From: an uncultured Eubacteriaceae bacterium
GTDB taxonomy: Bacteria; Bacillota; Clostridia; Lachnospirales; Lachnospiraceae
Length of the DNA stretch: 8,296 nt
Assembly: GCA_945938055.1 (NCBI GenBank)
Contig: CAMEUH010000102.1
Span: forward strand, 1-8,296
Reading direction: 5' to 3'
The translations under genes and the position numbers were made by a program. Below, one piece after another: positions 5,695-8,296 of this stretch (positions are counted from its first letter, which is position 1; each line of letters begins with the position of its first letter). The notes beneath the pieces are model-generated. The model saw only the letters and a list, made by a program, of their open reading frames with translations. It was not told the DNA's origin and did no database searches.

Positions 5695-7521
5695 TTATTT
5701 TTTATTTGCACGATATCTTGCCGTATGGTCAAGAATCTTTTTGCGGATACGAAGGCTTTCCGGAGTTACCTCAAGAAGCTCATCCGTGTCAATATAATCA
5801 AGCGCCTGCTCAAGGCTTAAGATTCTTGGAGGAACCAGTCTTAAAGCATCATCAGCACTGGAAGAACGGGTATTGGTAAGGTGTTTTGTCTTGCAGACAT
5901 TTACCTCGATATCTTCGGTACGTGGATTCTGTCCCACAATCATGCCGGCATAAACCTTTTCACCCGGTCCAATAAAGAGCTGTCCACGCTCCTGGGCATT
6001 GAAAAGACCATAGGTAATTGCCTCACCGGATTCAAATGCAATGAGAGAACCCTGTTTACGGTACTGGATGTCACCTTTGTATTCTTCGTAGCCTTCTAAA
6101 GATGTATTAATGATGCCATTGCCCTTGGTATCGGTCATGAATTCACCACGGAAACCAATTAAGCCTCTGGAAGGAATGGAAAACTGAAGTCTTGTATAAC
6201 CGCCGTTAATCGGGGTCATTCCCTGAAGTTCACCCTTTCTCTGGGAAAGCTTCTGGATGACAGTACCGGAAAATTCTTCCGGAACATCAATATAAGCAAG
6301 CTCCATCGGTTCAAGTTTTCTTCCGCGTTCGTCATAATGGTAGAGAACCTCTGCCTTGCTGACTGCAAATTCAAAACCCTCACGGCGCATGTTTTCGATT
6401 AAAACGGATAAATGTAATTCACCACGTCCGGAAACTTTAAAACCATCAATTCCTTCTTTTTCTTCCACACGCAGACTGACATCAGTATTTAATTCACGGA
6501 ACAGTCTGTCACGCAGATGTCTGGTAGTTACAAATTTGCCTTCCTGACCGGCAAGAGGACTGTCATTTACCATGAAATCCATGGAAAGAGTTGGTTCGGA
6601 AATCTTCTGGAACGGAATCGCAACCGGATTTTCCGGGGAGCAGATGGTGTCACCAATATGAATATCCGCAATACCGGAAATTGCCACGATGGAACCGATT
6701 CCGGCTTCATTGACTTCCACCTTGTTCAAACCGTCAAACTCGTAAAGTTTGTTGATTTTTACTCGTTTATTGACGGAATCATCATGGGCATTTACCATGA
6801 CAACATCCTGATTTACTTTGATTTTTCCATTATCAACCTTACCGACACCGATACGTCCCACATATTCATTATAATCAATTGTGCTGATAAGAATCTGTGT
6901 GCCGGCATCCGGGTCACCTTCCGGTGCAGGAATGTGGTTGATGATTGCTTCAAATAACGGAGCCATGTCCTTTGGCTCATCATCCAGATTTGCCATTGCA
7001 TAGCCGGATTTTGCGGAAGCAAAAAGGAATGGACATTCCAGCTGTTCATCACTTGCATCCAGGTCAATTAAAAGTTCAAGAATTTCGTCAATGACTTCGG
7101 TTGGTCTTGCTTCCGGACGGTCAATCTTATTAATGCAGACAATGACGGAAAGGTCAAGGTCCAGTGCTTTTTGCAGAACAAACTTTGTCTGTGGCATGGC
7201 ACCCTCAAAAGCATCCACAACAAGAATGACACCATTTACCATTTTAAGAACACGCTCAACTTCGCCTCCGAAATCGGCATGGCCCGGAGTGTCAATGATG
7301 TTGATTTTGGTATCCTTGTAATAAACTGCAGTATTTTTGGACAGAATGGTGATACCTCTTTCCCGTTCAATGTCATTAGAGTCCATGACACGTTCGGCAA
7401 CTTCCTGGTTCTGCCGGAATACACCGCTCTGCTTTAACAGCTGGTCTACCAGTGTGGTTTTACCATGGTCAACGTGGGCAATAATGGCAATGTTTCGAAT
7501 GTCTTCGCGTTTTGTTATCAT
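5695..7521 (-). CDS. typA: Ribosome-associated translational GTPase TypA/BipA
   Basis: TypA/BipA is an EF-G-like GTPase that binds the ribosome and is linked in other bacteria to stress growth and 50S assembly. The 608-residue protein has the full GTPase set: G1 AHVDHGKT (15-22), G2 RGITI (55-59), G3 DTPGH (77-81, with H81 the usual catalytic His), G4 NKID (131-134) and G5 SAKSG (169-173). A beta-barrel domain II (about 205-300), an EF-G-like domain III (about 305-385) with SGRGELHLSVLIENMRREG, a domain V-like part (about 395-480) with SRGLIGFRGEFMTDTKG, and the TypA-specific C-terminal domain with NTRSSSADDALRLVPPR follow. Length matches the family (about 605-615). The ATG at 7521 has a purine-rich AAGGAAGG site at 7531-7538. 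It is transcribed alone, convergent with the lipoprotein gene and divergent from the ssb-like gene. No defect is visible. Confidence 0.98.
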   Translation of the reverse strand: MITKREDIRNIAIIAHVDHGKTTLVDQLLKQSGVFRQNQEVAERVMDSNDIERERGITILSKNTAVYYKDTKINIIDTPGHADFGGEVERVLKMVNGVILVVDAFEGAMPQTKFVLQKALDLDLSVIVCINKIDRPEARPTEVIDEILELLIDLDASDEQLECPFLFASAKSGYAMANLDDEPKDMAPLFEAIINHIPAPEGDPDAGTQILISTIDYNEYVGRIGVGKVDNGKIKVNQDVVMVNAHDDSVNKRVKINKLYEFDGLNKVEVNEAGIGSIVAISGIADIHIGDTICSPENPVAIPFQKISEPTLSMDFMVNDSPLAGQEGKFVTTRHLRDRLFRELNTDVSLRVEEKEGIDGFKVSGRGELHLSVLIENMRREGFEFAVSKAEVLYHYDERGRKLEPMELAYIDVPEEFSGTVIQKLSQRKGELQGMTPINGGYTRLQFSIPSRGLIGFRGEFMTDTKGNGIINTSLEGYEEYKGDIQYRKQGSLIAFESGEAITYGLFNAQERGQLFIGPGEKVYAGMIVGQNPRTEDIEVNVCKTKHLTNTRSSSADDALRLVPPRILSLEQALDYIDTDELLEVTPESLRIRKKILDHTARYRANKK

Positions 7522-7538
7522 ATAATTTTTCCTTCCTT

Positions 7539-7738
7539 ATATTATAGAATCGTAAGGTCATTTTTTAGAATGCCCGTTTCATCAATAAAATATCAACTTT
7601 TACAGTTTAACACATTTTAACATTAATACAATAAAATTTTATTAAAAATTATATAAAAAGTTCAAATTTTGGTCATAATTATGGAATAAAATGATAATCA
7701 CAGGAATATAATATACAGTAAACATTAAAACACATAAG
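7539..7738. other. AT-rich intergenic region between divergent typA and ssb genes
   Basis: This region should carry the promoters of both divergent genes. It is very AT-rich, with a 14-bp perfect palindrome AATAAAATTTTATT (7630-7643) and a 10-bp palindrome CATAATTATG (7674-7683). Palindromes made almost only of A and T are expected by chance here, so a role is not established. No coding region is supported. Confidence 0.5.
7707..7712 (+). promoter_or_regulatory. Possible -10 element (TATAAT) for the ssb-like gene
   Basis: A perfect TATAAT lies about 26 nt before the leader hairpin and 82 nt before the ATG at 7795. No consensus -35 stands 16-18 nt upstream (the 17-nt position reads GAATAA). 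A start near 7719 would give a leader of about 75 nt that contains the whole hairpin. Confidence 0.4.
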
Positions 7739-7774
7739 GGGTAGTGCCTGTCAGAGGGAGTTCGGGCATGACCC
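7739..7774 (+). promoter_or_regulatory. Leader hairpin upstream of the ssb-like gene
   Basis: GGGT-A-GTGCCTG (7739-7750) pairs with CGGGCAT-G-ACCC (7763-7774). This gives an 11-bp stem with one A/G mismatch and two G-U pairs, closed by a 12-nt purine-rich loop (7751-7762). No T-run follows, so it is not a terminator. The loop exposes a GGGAG sequence (7756-7760) and the 3' arm hides an ATG (7768) in frame with the ssb-like gene. The stem ends 6 nt before the second GGGAG (7781-7785) used for the ATG at 7795. This layout would suit translational control, which is inference. Confidence 0.6.
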
Positions 7775-7794
7775 AAAGAAGGGAGAAATACGAA

Positions 7795-8296
7795 ATGATT
7801 GATAAGGTTATTGAAAACAACAGAGTAAATATTATAGGAGAGATTGTATCTGACTTCGAATACAGTCACGAGGTATTTGGCGAAGGCTTTTATCTTGTGG
7901 ATGTGGCAGTTAACAGATTAAGCAATATGTCTGATACCGTTCCCCTCATGGTATCCGAGAGATTGATTGATGTTACGAAGGACTACAAGGGCATGACCAT
8001 TGAAGCAGCAGGACAGTTCCGTTCCTACAACCGTCATGAAGGCGAAAAGAATCGCCTTGTTCTTTCCATTTTTGTGAGAGAACTTCAGTTCCTGGATGGT
8101 GGTGAAGAGGTAAAGGATCAGAGCAAGACCAACCAGATTTTCCTGGATGGTTATATCTGTAAGGTGCCGGTATACAGAAAGACACCTCTTGGAAGAGAGA
8201 TTGCAGATATCCTGATTGCAGTTAACAGACCATATGGCAAGTCGGACTACATACCTTGCATCGCCTGGGGCAGAAATGCAAGATATGCGGCTTCAT
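7795..8296 (+). CDS. ssb: Single-stranded DNA-binding protein with two OB folds (3' truncated by window)
   Basis: This reading frame has 167 codons in the window and no stop, so the gene continues past the right edge. Residues about 8-100 form a divergent OB-like domain (NRVNIIGEIVS, then NRLVLSIFVRELQFL). From about residue 112 a second domain matches the classical SSB start closely: NQIFLDGYICKVPVYRKTP, REIADILIAVNR, then YIPCIAWGRNARYAA. The protein is therefore a tandem OB-fold SSB-type protein, a form I recall from Lachnospiraceae. It should bind ssDNA in replication, repair or DNA uptake, though substrate specificity is not shown here. The start at 7795 has GGGAG (7781-7785) 9 nt upstream and gives MIDKVIENN, like remembered relatives. 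An in-frame ATG at 7768 with its own GGGAG (7756-7760, 7-nt spacing) would add nine charged residues (MTQRREKYE), so the start is not fully settled. Whether this is the main replicative SSB or a second copy cannot be told here. Confidence 0.88.
   Translation, partial: MIDKVIENNRVNIIGEIVSDFEYSHEVFGEGFYLVDVAVNRLSNMSDTVPLMVSERLIDVTKDYKGMTIEAAGQFRSYNRHEGEKNRLVLSIFVRELQFLDGGEEVKDQSKTNQIFLDGYICKVPVYRKTPLGREIADILIAVNRPYGKSDYIPCIAWGRNARYAAS

Noticed and set aside
7541..7546. TATAAT on the minus strand as the typA promoter -10
   Set aside because: Transcription would start inside the AAGGAAGG ribosome binding site, and no -35 is found. The real promoter is probably further upstream in the AT-rich gap.
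7630..7683. Palindromes AATAAAATTTTATT and CATAATTATG as operators
   Set aside because: In a region this rich in A and T such palindromes arise readily by chance, so I record them only as part of the intergenic entry.

Overview
The window looks like chromosomal DNA from an anaerobic Gram-positive Clostridia, most likely a member of the Lachnospiraceae. The grounds are moderate-to-low GC, GGAGG-type ribosome binding sites, a separate pyrB-pyrI pair, a VanS/PhoR-like two-component system next to a lipoprotein gene, and a tandem OB-fold SSB that, from memory, is typical of that family. No database search was possible.

Layout from left to right. Bases 1-56 are a GC-rich fragment (34 of 56 bases G or C) cut by the window edge and of uncertain nature; it may be the 3' end of a structured RNA. 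An AT-rich stretch with a perfect 11-bp inverted repeat follows. The minus-strand pyrB-pyrI operon (aspartate carbamoyltransferase, catalytic and regulatory subunits) occupies 321-1660. It has a promoter at 1696-1724 and an intrinsic terminator at 261-300. Divergent from it, on the plus strand, are four genes in a row: an unrecognised one-TM protein with a lysine-rich linker (1815-2531), an OmpR/PhoB-type response regulator (2608-3288), its HAMP-containing histidine kinase (3308-4849), and a secreted lipoprotein (4877-5623). The kinase and lipoprotein genes follow the regulator gene with gaps of 19 and 27 nt, so these three probably form one operon. A hairpin at 5647-5677 separates the lipoprotein gene from the convergent typA/bipA GTPase gene (minus, 5695-7521). 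Divergent from typA across an AT-rich gap is a plus-strand tandem OB-fold single-stranded DNA-binding protein gene that runs off the right edge. It has a strong hairpin in its leader.

Functionally the window combines housekeeping genes (pyrimidine synthesis, ribosome-associated GTPase, ssDNA binding) with one envelope-sensing signalling operon. I see no mobile element, CRISPR array, tRNA or rRNA. There is no clear candidate for a wholly new system. The least explained parts are the ssb leader hairpin, the inverted repeat at 145-181, the left-edge GC-rich fragment, and the unknown proteins flanking the two-component system. Several start codons differ from the longest reading frame and are justified in the entries.
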